Shown here: in pieces, positions 36,095 to 47,800 of the stretch
How the letters are laid out: every line of letters starts with the position of its first letter
Position numbering within the stretch: position 1 is the stretch's first letter
Source: Vitrella brassicaformis
Lineage: Eukaryota > Sar > Vitrellaceae
Length of the DNA: 59,584 bases
Direction: 5' to 3'
Assembly: GCA_001179505.1 (NCBI GenBank)
Contig: CDMY01000473.1
Span: 10,096-69,679, forward strand
The notes under the pieces: generated by a model
Database searches by the model: none
Told to the model about the DNA's origin: nothing
The model's input: the letters and a program-made list of their open reading frames with translations, nothing else
Translations under genes and position numbers: made by a program

Positions 36095-37142
36095 TCCTTA
36101 CCTAGCAATCAGGTTGCTCAAGTTGTATGGCGCTTTCCAGCCGACTGATGGCCTCAGTTTTAGGGATACCGTCCTCGAGAGCGCGGCCCCAGGATTGGGC
36201 TGGCTGAATGTTGACCGATACAACCCTTGAGCGGCATCCTTGTCATCGTTGGCATGGTGCGCATCAATTTGTTCTTGTCAAAGCGTCACGAGCTTCCCAG
36301 CCAACACCGTCTGCAAGAAACGACACACACACACACACACACAGCATCCAAACCTGCCGCGCACAAGCTGGACAATGACTCTCCCCCTGTCCACCTGGTG
36401 AGCTTTAGCATACCAAACCCGCCCCAACTGGCACACACACAAGGCCCTCTCTGTCAGTGATGTGTGTGTGTGTGGAGTGGAGTATCTGCCTCCAAGCTCA
36501 CAGCAGAAAAGGTGCGAATGCCATGGGTTGGCGCTCAGCGCATCGACAAGTCAACCATCACCACACGAGCCTGACCGCACATAGTGAATCATGATGAAAG
36601 AGATGGAATGGTTTTGCTTGCTCTCAAAGCTTGCTTCGCGCTCTGTCTGCCCTCACCACTCTGTGGCTGAGCGGCGTCTTGCGAACACCACCAACTCCAG
36701 CACATCCGTCAACTCATGGAAGTCGCTCAGATCTCCGCTCATGACGACTGAAGAAATCCAGCGGCGCACGCCTCGGTCAGAGAGAGAGCGGTTAAAGCGC
36801 CGCGGCGAAAGATCTGCAAGCTCAAAAAAAACTCTGCGAGCTTGGAATTTCGAACCAGAAGGCAGACGTTTTTGCCTCTCTGCCATCAGAAAGCGCAGCA
36901 GTACAGTACCATATCTGCTCTCCTTGATTGCGAGTCTGCGAGAAGCGAGGCACACGGTTGTTCTCTTCTCTCGCAACCAAGAGTCCTTATCCCTCACGCG
37001 ACGCGGAGTCTCACCAACTCGCTGAATCAGCTTCCCATCTAGCAAAGCAGGGGCGGCACCAGCCAACTAACACAGCACACGGCCAGGCAGGACGTTTCGG
37101 TGCGACAAGCGACGCCCTCGCAGCAAGGCCTTCCTGATCAGG
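35088..37142. other. intergenic
   Basis: No gene is supported. Contains a direct short repeat GCAGGTAGGCT (35165 and 35240), a (TC)n run near 36063-36090 and CA repeats. A stretch at 36590-37040 is free of microsatellites and is probably promoter and 5' UTR of the HAD-like gene. Confidence 0.5.
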
Positions 37143-39255
37143 ATGGGTCAGGGAGAGTCTCAGCCGACGGAGCCCTTCACGCCGCCAGACGACAAACACC
37201 GCAAGCAACTCCTGCGCAAGCTCGGCATCGAGAGCCACTATGTGCGGCCGCCGCCCGTCGTGCAGCAGGAGGCGCCGGACCGGCTGGAGCGCATCTACAC
37301 CACACCGCCGGCCGGGGAAAAGGCCGAGAAGGCCACACAGGGCGACTTTGAGATGAACATTCTGGACCTGAGGAGCAAGGATGACTTCAGGGTCAACTAC
37401 CTCAAGAAACTCTCCTACAAGTGAGTCTGAGTCGTGTGGTGCGACGTGATGTGGAAATGCAGGACGGCGCAATTTCGTTTGTGTGTGTGGGTATGTGTGT
37501 GTGTGCAGCCAGGTGTGGGTGCCCAACGCCAGGAAGGCTCCGAGGCACCAGACAGGTATGAGCCCACAGGTGTTGTCTCAGTCGCTGACTCATGTGTCGA
37601 CTCGCCCACTCCTGTGTGTGTGTGTGTGTGTGTGTATGACGTCCCTCGTTGACTCACTCAGTGATCATCTTCGATTGGGACGACACGCTGCTGTGCACGT
37701 CATACCTCAACCTCAGGGGCGACGAGAGCCACCCCAACACACGCAAACAACTCGACAACATCGCTAACATTGGGGTCAGGCAGCGGACCGGAAACACCAC
37801 AAAGACAGACACACACGTGAGTGTAGCAGGACGTGTGTGTCTTGTGTTGTGTTGTGTTCAGCGTCATTTGCTGGAGCTGGCGATGCGGCTGGGTCACGTG
37901 TTCATCATCACCAACGCCATGAGCGGGTGGGTCGAGTACTCGTCGCAGAAATACATACCCTCCATCAAACAGCTACTCGACAACGGAATGTGAGCATCGC
38001 TCAGCACCACCCACCACACACACACGCGCACCCACCCAGCCACACGTGTGTGTGTGTGTGTGTTGTGTTAGTGGCGGGAAGAAGATCAAGATCATCTCAG
38101 CGCGCGGCAACTATGAGCACCGATTTCCCGGACAGTACCAGGAGTGGAAGGTACCTTCCCTACCCACACCACACCCGCCACTCACCCACTCACGCAGAGG
38201 GCTTACCTGGCTGGCGCCCTAACTGCGTATGGCATCATGTGTGCAGATTCAGGCGTTCTTGGAGGTGCAGCGTGAGCTCAATGCGGAGATCATCACCAAC
38301 CTCATCTCACTAGGTCAGTGCCGCCAGACAGCAAGCAGACCACACATCAGCACACATGGGCACACAACGCTGTCCGTCGGTCTGTCTGTGTGTGTATACG
38401 CCTTTGCAGGCGATTCCAACATCGAGATGGATGCTGTTCACATCATGGGCAAGTAAGCCCGACACACAGACAAGGCACACGCCTCAAAATGCAACCTCTC
38501 CCCACCTCACTGTCTGCCTGCCTGTGTGATCCTGTGTGTGCAGGGAGTTTTCTCAGGCGTTGATCAAGACCATCAAATTCCGAGAGAACCCCTCACCCGA
38601 CGAGCTGGTGAACACACGCAACAAACCAGACCGGAGAGGGCGACGTCCGACCCCACCTGTGTCCCCGTCTCAATCTGTCTGTCTGTGTGTCTGTCTGTCT
38701 GTGTGTCTGTCTGTCTGTCTGTGTGTCTGTCAGGCCAAGCAGCTGGAGTTGGTGGCCCAGAAGTTTGAGAAGATCTGCCTCAACGCCAGAAACCTCAAAA
38801 TCGGACTAGAACGGTAACCAACACACACACACAACACACGCGGCCTCGCCTGACCTGTCTGTCCTGTCTGGCTGATCGAGCGATGCAGCAAATGGGTGCA
38901 CCCCAACCGCCCCAAGCCCGGCACCGAGGGCGCCGCAGCACCCAACCAACCCAACGCCACTGCTGCAGAGGGCGAGGAGCAGCCTGGATCCCAGCCGAGC
39001 ACCACCCCTTCCCCTGTCCCTGTCCCTCCCCCTCTCCCCGACAACAGTGCTCCGCCGCCAGAAGCTGCCGCCCACTCTCAACTGGGCAACCTTGGCATTC
39101 ACAATGCGTTTGCCGCTGCCCAGCAGCAGGAGGGGCAGGAGAGCGGCGGGGGTGTGGGTGTGGGTGTGGGACCGATGGTCAATGGCATCAAAGGAGCCGC
39201 ACCTGCGGATGGTGGCGGTGGTGGTGGTGGTGGGGGCAAGGAGGCGGGCAGCTAG
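37143..39255 (+). CDS. HAD-like protein with N-myristoylation motif
   Basis: Ten exons (37143-37420, 37509-37555, 37662-37774, 37862-37989, 38072-38150, 38247-38313, 38410-38452, 38544-38607, 38734-38813, 38889-39255) join to 421 residues. The N-terminus MGQGES fits the N-myristoylation pattern (Gly2, Ser6), so membrane attachment is likely. The core has HAD-like motifs: IIFDWDDTLL (motif I, with a second Asp two residues after the first), VFIITNA (motif II) and GDSNIEMDA (motif IV). The family holds phosphatases that form a phospho-aspartate. The lysine of motif III is probably in the ARGNYEHRF to QYQEWK region but is not clear. The last 120 residues are Pro/Gly/Ala-rich. The substrate is unknown. 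Confidence 0.83.
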
Positions 39256-40547
39256 TTGAGCCGCAGGAGGGGCATGGAGGAGGGAGTCTGATTCAGTAGC
39301 TGCTGGTGGGCGGCGGGTGGGTGTTGACGGGTTGGTGCTGAGATGTAATGTAGCCGAGGTCGGATGAGTGTTGGTGTGTATGCTGCTGTCGTGCCTGCCT
39401 GTCTGTATATCTGCTGTCTGCAAATCGCCGCCTCTTCTTGGCCCCAGTTTCTTTCATCTCCTTGATCAGAACCTTCACGCGAGAAATCATGTTAGATTTG
39501 TTTCGTGAAGGTTGCCTTGGGGAGGTGAAGGATTGGGGGGCCATACATACCACAGACAGCCGGAGGGTGCTTGAGAGATGCAATGCGAGGTGTGCGTGTG
39601 GGTGTGGTGTGTGGGTGTGGGGGTGCGCTGCACATGCATGTGGAAGATGCTGTACAGATGGATGGATGGATGGACCTGTGGTTGGCTGGCTGGCTGACGC
39701 ATTGATTTGATTGGTGAGTGTTTCTCTGTACATGTACTCTTGTAATCGAATTGACCCGGATCTCCCTCTCCCTCTCCCCCTCCCCCTCCCCCTCCCCCTC
39801 CCGCCCTCTCTCTCACTCGCACTGTTTCCTCCCAAGATTTTGATCGCACTGCAGCTTCTATTCTGCTGCTGCCGCACTGCTCTCTCTCTGTCTCTCTGTT
39901 CCTCTCTCTCAGGCGGGCCAGCCAGCCAGCCGCTCGTGTGCATGTGTCGTTATTTTTGGGGCCGTTGGCCCCTCCGTGTGACTGAATCGACAAGTGACCA
40001 CGATTGACGGGTGAATTGAAGCTTACGTGTGAATGTCTGTGTCACATTGGTGCGTACGAGAAAGGTCATGCAGCATGAGCAATACGTCAAGTCGTTCTTT
40101 CTCCTCAGACAGGCGCGTCCACGCACACATGTACCATGGCTGACGCAGACAACAAACCCCAGACCTCTCTTTAGAAACCACGCACTCGTCATGCACTCAC
40201 TCCTCATGCAACACATGTGTTTGCGAAACCCCAGCCAGCGCCCGGGCCCCTCTCACTCTCCCATGAAAACTCACTCACTCACTGTGTGAGCAGAGCAGTG
40301 TATACTAAAAAATAAATACAGCAAGCATCAATCAATTGGCAATACAATAAATGCGGCAGCTCTCTCTCCCTCCGGACACACACATGAAGCCCACTCCCGG
40401 ACTCGCAGTCGAAAACCCCCTCTCACGCCCCATACATGTGCCACATGTGCCAGATGTGCTGTGGCTGGCTGCGGGCTCCAAAGCTGAGCTCCACAGCCAG
40501 CCGCACTTAGCTACTGCATACTCGAATGCCTACGCCTCTCGGCTCGG
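39256..40547. other. convergent 3' spacer with simple repeats
   Basis: No gene is supported. It holds a (CTCCCC)n run at about 39765-39800 and A+T-rich sequence near 40300-40350. Confidence 0.5.
39762..39802. repeat. (CTCCCC)n microsatellite
   Basis: About six C-rich hexamer units in a row; the complement is G-rich. Confidence 0.85.
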
Positions 40548-41373
40548 TCACAGGCACTCCATGAGCTTTTTTCGTGCCTTGGTGATGTGGCCCGGCGGCA
40601 GCGACGCCACCTGGGTCTGGGCCGCTGACGATGGCTTGCCAGTGTTTTCCCTCTGTGTCTGCGTGGCCACGCCCCAATACGCCAGATAACTGAACACACA
40701 CAGAGGAGGGGACGAGCACAGAATCAGACAAACGAGAACGAGAAAGGCGGTCTCTCTCTGTCTGATCTGTCTCCACCCTCTCACTCTCTGAGGGCGCGTT
40801 TGAAACAGTCAAGGTCGTCAGCCGAGAGGAAGCGTTGCCTCATGCTCGACACCGGCACGAAGTATGCGCGGGCTTCGGAGTCGTCAGGTCCTGAGGTGTC
40901 TGGCGAAGATGTCTCACTTCGTGAGACCGACGCAGCCATGTGTGTCGTCTGACAGTCGTTGCTGCCGTCCGACAGCACAAGGGACGTGAGCAGCACACTG
41001 GTCAGCTGCGCGCTGCCCAGAGAGCCCTCGGCCGGGATGACAGCGGGGAGAGAGCTGAAGAGTCTCTCATAGGACGACACGAGCCCGTCGACATCACTCT
41101 CTGCGTCACAGAAGACATAAGGGATGTGAGAATGAGGCCCCCACTTTGTTCTTCCCACCTGTCAGCCGGACAGCCGCGGCTTTCATCCTCTGTACGGTCG
41201 CTGAGGGCTCCGCGCTGCCCACAAGGGGGGCGGCGAGGAGCTCACCGACCAGAAAAGGTATCTTCGGCCGAACGCAGCCTCCTTCCTCCTCCTCCAGACG
41301 GGCGAGTGTGCGACATCGCCTTCTCACGACTCTGGAACATATCGCTATGACGCTTCCGAAGAAGGAAGTGTTG
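40548..41373 (-). CDS. unrecognised protein, 5' end unresolved
   Basis: Three exons join in phase: upstream exon ending at 41159 (contains KIPFLVGELLAAPLVGSAEP), 41100-40785 (ESDVDGLVSSYERLFSSLPA to RFLSADDLDCFKRALR) and 40689-40548 (DYLAYWGVATQTQRENTGK to KKLMECL, stop). The C-terminus is an amphipathic helical segment. No domain is recognised. The first exon has no in-frame ATG that fits well. An ATG at 41530 begins a plausible Pro-rich first exon but its donor phase does not match the candidate acceptor at 41373, so the start is left open. Confidence 0.5.
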
Positions 41374-41530
41374 CTGCACAGGTTGCAGATGGCCTCCTAT
41401 CATCAACCAACACGCAGACGCGCACAGAGAGAGTCCAACGCGCTGATTGAGAACTCTTTACCTTTAAAGAGGGAGGCGGAGGGGCCGTCGCGGGCAGCCA
41501 CGGGAGTCTGTCGCCATCAGCAGTCGTCAT

Positions 41531-41832
41531 CGTTGTCGAAGACCTTTCCCATTGCAGCGCCGTCGCCTGCAGACGTATCCCATTGTCTTCGCCGGTCGCG
41601 GGTTCACGGCGACGTATCCGTGGAAGCCGGCGACATTTTCAGATCGGCCCCGCCGTGGCTCGCGCCTGCAAGCCAAGCTCGCACGGAGGCTTTTCCCCAT
41701 CTCCGCCACACCTGTCAGCATCGCCACCCCACTCCGCACCCGGCGGATCTTCCCTCCCCAACCTCAAAGTAGCATTTCTCGTCGTTCGGGCGTCTCGCGG
41801 GCTGCCGCCCGTCCACCTCTTGCGGGAACAAG
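41531..41832. promoter_or_regulatory. head-to-head spacer, unknown minus-strand gene / Dicer-like gene
   Basis: About 300 GC-rich bases without microsatellites between divergent genes. It must contain the Dicer-like promoter. Confidence 0.4.
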
Positions 41833-44800
41833 ATGATGACGCCACGTGAGTTTCGGGATCTACTGGAGCTCAGAGGCCTCGTTCACGCGCCAGCGGTGAG
41901 AATCAGTGGCAAGAACCTGCGCGAGAAGATCCTCCGGCTGCGGAGATCAGCGTCAGGGGGGGTGCAGAGAGGTGAGCTGGCCTGTGCCACCCTGCCCGAC
42001 GACCTCTGGGTGTGGCGGGACGTCGAGAGGGCCCTGGACAGGTCGGATCCTCTGTGCCAGGTGCGCGTCGTTCAGCTGCCGTTGGCACAGCCGACGGAGG
42101 AGGAGGACCTGATTGCGGTGTATGGCGGGCGAGAGGCCATCCCGAGGAGTCACAGGGTACGCAGTGATGGGATGCATGCAGCCGCATGTGTGTGGTGCGC
42201 ACACACTCGGGTGTTGTGATGCGTCTGTGGGTGTGTTAGATAGAGTGTGCGGTTGCACAACAACAACCTCACCTGTGTGTTGTGTTGTGTTGTGTGTGCA
42301 GGTGCCAGTGGTGCTCGGTCAGCTGTGCGGGCAGCTCCGTCACGGCAAGGCCACCCCACCAAAGGACGTGTTTGTGCTGCACAAACCCATCAACAACCGC
42401 GGCGCCGTATGGCTGGACTGCTCTGACCGCCGCAATGAGGTCTACTACGTCAGGCAAGGCCGTGGGTGGGACGTCAATGCTCGATTCCACCTGGTAGGTT
42501 GGCTGTGGGTGAGATTGTGACGGTGTTGTGTGTGCACGTGTGTGTGGTGTGTGGTGTGTGGTTTCGATGCACTCAGGTTGAGGAGGTTGGTGTGGGCATC
42601 CCTGCAGTCGTCCTGACAAGCATGCCGGGCAGGCCGATCCAGCCAGGGGTGCGCCTTAGCCACACCACACACGCCCTCGCCTCCCCACGCGCACACACAC
42701 GTGTGTGGTGTGTTGGCTGCGTTGGTTGTGTGTGTCAGGACCCCCTGGTTGTGGCGGATGACCACCTGTGGTTCGCACAGGGGACAGGGGGCAGCAGCGA
42801 CCTCGCCGAGCACATCCCCACACACATCACCCAACACATGCCCCTCGCCCCCCACATCGGCGGAACACCAGCCCCAGGTGTGTGAAGTGATGCCATGTGG
42901 CATCACCACACGCAGCACCATGCCTGTGTGTCGTCGCGTGCATTCCACTGCAGACAATGTCATCAAGAGCTCGTTGTGTGTGAGAGAGGATGCGGCTGTG
43001 ACTGAGGCGGTGTGTGGCGATGGTGACGGTGAGGGTGAGAGTGCGGAGCCGTCTCCTGCTGTCGACCAACTCATGGGCGACCCCACACTCTACAAGGACG
43101 AGGGCAGCAAGCCGACGGTGAGCAAAAGACTTAAGAAGACACATCCACACACACACACACACACACTCGCGCGCGACTCGTCGACTCAGGCTGAGCTTGT
43201 GGGTGTGTCGGCGAGTGTGACTGTGCCCTCCAGCGAGGAGCCCACAAGAGACGACCACCGTGACGGAGGAGGAGGCGGCGCTAACAGCCCCCTGACTGAG
43301 GACGGCCCAGCCTCCGACCGCTGCTCAGACTCACCCGACGACAATCGCCTGATGGACCAGTACATCCAGGAAATCGGTGCTGTCGCTCTCTGCCAGGAGA
43401 ATGACCCACCAAAGGAGGAGGCCGGCAGCAGCAGCAGCGGTCTCTTCGCCACGACAGCTGCCATCGACGAGTCGTTCCGCAGGGGAGATGGCGTGTTCGT
43501 CTTCCGCGGCGCCACACCCACACCCACACCCACCACCACAGCCAGCACGACCCCCACGTCAGCCCCGAAGATGGTGGAAGGCCCGTTCGGTCCCCGCCCG
43601 GCTCGCGAGCAGCCTGTCGACGTCGGGAACCCCCGGTCGTCTCGCTACCTCAAAACCGATGCCACCTTCCAGCGCCACTCGCTGCAGCCGTCCTCCTGTC
43701 TGGTCTGCTGGGACGACTCTAACAACGTGCCCTTCGCGCGTGTGGACCTTCCCGACGGCTATGGTGTGTGGGATTGCGACATATTCCGCGATGGCCGGGT
43801 GGGCGAGCGGCGCGGTTACGTGACGACGGTGCGGCTGCTGGTGCACCTGGCCTCCCTGGAGGCGATTTACCCTTCCGACACGCTCATCGTCCGTCGGGAG
43901 AAGCTGCTCAAGGCCTCCTATCACGTGCGCAACAACAAGCTCACGAGCCCGGTGAAAGTGACCGAGAGCTACTTCACCCTCGCTGCCACCACAGCAACCA
44001 GACGCATCAGCAGCGGCACCATCAATGACAACGCCCCCTATGTGCCATTCTCCGACTGGGCGAACGTGTGGACGTGCGCCAGCCCGGCAGCTGACAGCTT
44101 CTACCCCGCCACGGTCGCTGAGGACCCCTCTGGCCCTTTGCCACAGCCTGTGTGTGTGCCGCTTGTCGCTGAGGGGCTGTCTGCTTTGGCGCTGAATGAC
44201 GGGGGAGCGGAACTGCCGGCAGATGGCGACACACCAGGTCTGCTGCCGATACCCAAGGACCACCCCATTGCCACAGCGCCGATCCGCGCCAGAACGGTGC
44301 ACACGCTCGACACAAATTGCACATCAGGAAAGCGTCACTGCTTGTTTGTCTGTCTGTCTGTCCGTCTGTCAGCCGCCGCAGTGCACCTGTTGGCCGAGCT
44401 CCCTGCAGCCGTCCCTCTTCAAGACCGACCCAGAGCACCCCCTGCCCCCCGTCAAGCGCCACTTCACCATGTACACCCTCTCCTTCACCCTCGCATCGCC
44501 CCACCCCAAAGACATGTGGCTGCGCGCCAACACGCGGCTGCCCCTGGCCGTGATGCTCCCGTGGGCCATCAAGGACACCCCAGAGGGCGTTGAGGGCCTC
44601 GTGAAAGTCCCGGCTTACTGCCCGTGGAACAACGCTGGCATGTGTGTGGAGGTGAGGGAGCAGCGGCAGGGGAGGATCGAGCTGACGATGGACCAGATGA
44701 AGGCATTGCACGTAAGCAACAAACAGGGGACAGGGGACAGGGGGAGGGAGGGAGGGAGGGTGGGGGGCATCCATCCATCCATCCATCCATGTGTGTGGAT

Positions 44801-47800
44801 TGCAGGATTGGCTAATCCGCATGTCTGAGATGATCGACATGCGGACCTTCAGCGACTGGTCCAAGTGGGTGCCGGGCGACATGACCGGCAACATCCCCCG
44901 GGACGCCCTCCTCCCCCCCTGTGTCTTCGTCGCCCCCCTCGTCGCCAACCAAGACACACACTCACCTGACCAACCTGACCACCACCACCTCGACCACACC
45001 CTCCCTGCCATCGATTGGGAGCTCGTGCACGCCAGCCTTCACTACATCCACACGTAAGCACACACACACACGCACACACACACGACACGGCATACACACG
45101 TGTGGATGCCTTTGCTCGCTCGTGTGTGTGGGTGTTTATGTGGTGCAGGTACCCCCCTGGCGAGAAAGTGTCGCTGGTGGCTAGCCGCGCGCACCTCGAG
45201 CACATGACGGGACGGCGGGAGCGGCCCCCTTACGCCACCGACCATCCTGCAGTCGACCGCGTGATGGCGGCACTCCGCAGCCGTGGGGAGCAGCCCGTGC
45301 TGATCTCGCTCATGAGCGACGATGAGACCCGCCAGTACCGATGGCTCACGTAAGCATGCCCATCTACCCACCCGACCGCCCAGATGGAGCACGTTGAGTG
45401 TGTGTGTGTGTGTGTGGGTGTGTCAGGTTGACGGACGTCATGTGGGACACGGCGTCGAGTGAGGTCCAGGTGGAGGCAGAGGCACAGGGGGAGGGAGAGG
45501 GAGAGGGGGAGACCATGACCATCTCGCTGCGGGATCACCTCTTGAAGCACGACATCTGGTGCGAGAGCACACACAGGCAGTGTGTCCCGTCCATTGGTGC
45601 CCATTTCTGTGCGTGTGTGGCTACATGCCATGCAGCACTGATGTCGAGTGCCCGCTCGACGGCGCCAACTTCGTCGTGCACGCCAACTTCCTCAGAGGGG
45701 TGCCTACCGCACACACACACACACACACATCAATGCCGGCCAGCTAAGCTACATGTGTTTGTGTGTGTGTGTGTGTGTGTGGCCGGTGTGTTCGGTGTCA
45801 TCCATCCCATCAGGGCGGCCGCAACATCCTGGCAGAGGAGCTGCGCATCCCCGACATGTCTGTCCGTCTGGCCGACACCCTCCACCCCCCCGAGAGCATG
45901 CTCATCATGCCCATCTCGCCGCAAGTGGTGCGTGTCACACACGCACCCNNNNNNNNNNNNNNNNNNNNNNNNNNNNNNNNNNNNNNNNNNNNNNNNNNNN
46001 NNNNNNNNNNNNNNNNNNNNNNNNNNNNNNNNNNNNNNNNNNNNNNNNNNNNNNNNNNNNNNNNNNNNNNNNNNNNNNNNNNNNNNNNNNNNNNNNNNNN
46101 NNNNNNNNNNNNNNNNNNNNNNNNNNNNNNNNNNNNNNNNNNNNNNNNNNNNNNNNNNNNNNNNNNNNNNNNNNNNNNNNNNNNNNNNNNNNNNNNNNNN
46201 NNNNNNNNNNNNNNNNNNNNNNNNNNNNNNNNNNNNNNNNNNNNNNNNCCCCTCACACAGAAAATCGTCATGTGTGTCGTGTGTGCCGTGTGTGTGGTGT
46301 CAGTTTGAGTGCCTGACGTGGGTGGCGGGCATCCTCTTCCACATGGAGACCCACGCGCGATGTATCGAGGTGCACTCCAAGCTCCTCCGCGACATGAACA
46401 ATCACCTGGAGGACCGATGCCCAGCCGCAGCGGCAGCCCCACCCGTCAAGCTGCGATTCGACCTGCTTCAGGAGGCCCTCACCGCACCGTCCACCCACTC
46501 AAGGGCGGGGGGCGATGCTGCTGGTGGTGATGGTGGGGACGACCAGCAGTGGGGCGTTTCATCGGACTATCAGGCAACTCCCCCCCACCCCCCACCCGCC
46601 GCCCCACATCATCTCTCTCCTCTCCCTGGTTGTGTGTGTGGTTGGCATGGCATGGCAGAGGTTAGAGTGGTTCGGCGACATCGTGCTCAAGTTCGCGGCA
46701 GCGTACGGCGCTTTCCATCGGCTGGACGGCACCGGCCGCAACGGCACGCAGAAGGAGATGACGGTCCTGGCCAGCCAGATCAAGACCAACGAGCACCTCA
46801 AGGCTCGCACTGACGCCATCGGACTAGGAAGCGCCCTCGTCTCACAGCCTTTCCACAAGGTAGGTAAGAAAGAAGGAGCCCTCTCCCCCTCCCTCTCCAT
46901 CGAGCGTGTGCGTGCGGTGTGCAGCGTCGCCCATTGGAGGAATCCCGCCTGTGCAAGGGCAAGGCCGTCGCGCAGCGCTCCCAGGTGCTGGAGGAGCAAA
47001 GCTGGCGCAAGCACAAGACCACCGCCGACGTGATGGAGAGCGTCCTGGGCGCCGTGTACCTCTCAAATGTCCCCGACGGCGAGCGCGAGGGCAGCACGTG
47101 TGTGGACACGCACCGAGGGCTGCTCGCGGCGTTCACCTTCATTGACGCCTTTATCTCGCCGGGCTCGGCGTTCCCCTGTCTGCTTGACATGTTTCCCGAG
47201 GCGCGTGTGGCCGTGCTGAAGCATTGTCAGCCGGAGCAGCCGATTGAGCAGCTGTGGGGGTGGACCTTCCGGAGAAAGGGGCTGCTGCACAGAGCCGGCA
47301 ATGAGCACTCGTGTGTTCAGGTGGGCACACACACATACCCATGCACAGGGAGGGAGGGAGAGGGTGAGAGGGGAGGACGATTGCATATCGCTCTCTGTGC
47401 AGATCGGCGTGAGTGAGACGAATGAGACTCTGGAGTTCCTCGGCGACGCTGTGATGGAGCTCTGCATGGCCCACTACCTATTCTTCAGGAAGACCCTCCC
47501 AATGCCACTCAACACACCGACCCCTGCCCCAACGGACACAGACACCGACCTGCAGCAGCAGCAGCAGCAGGCGTTCATCAACCAGCCCACAGGCGCCCTC
47601 CCAGACGAGAAGCAGCTGACGGCCGTCAAGCAGGCTCTCGTCAACAACGACACTCTCTCCCGCAAGTTCCTGGACCGCATCATCGAGGCAAAGAGGAGCG
47701 TGGGCGGCGTGTCCATCGGCGACGTGCTGCGGGTGGGCGATGAGCACCAGCGGGCCATCCTCGACGACTGCCAGAACCGCTATCAGCGGTTGGGGTGGGA

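Noticed and set aside
41583-41849. Possible leader exon of the Dicer-like gene in another frame
   Set aside because: It ends at a stop after 41845 and no donor joins it in phase to the Dicer-like frame; ATG 41833 gives a simple start.
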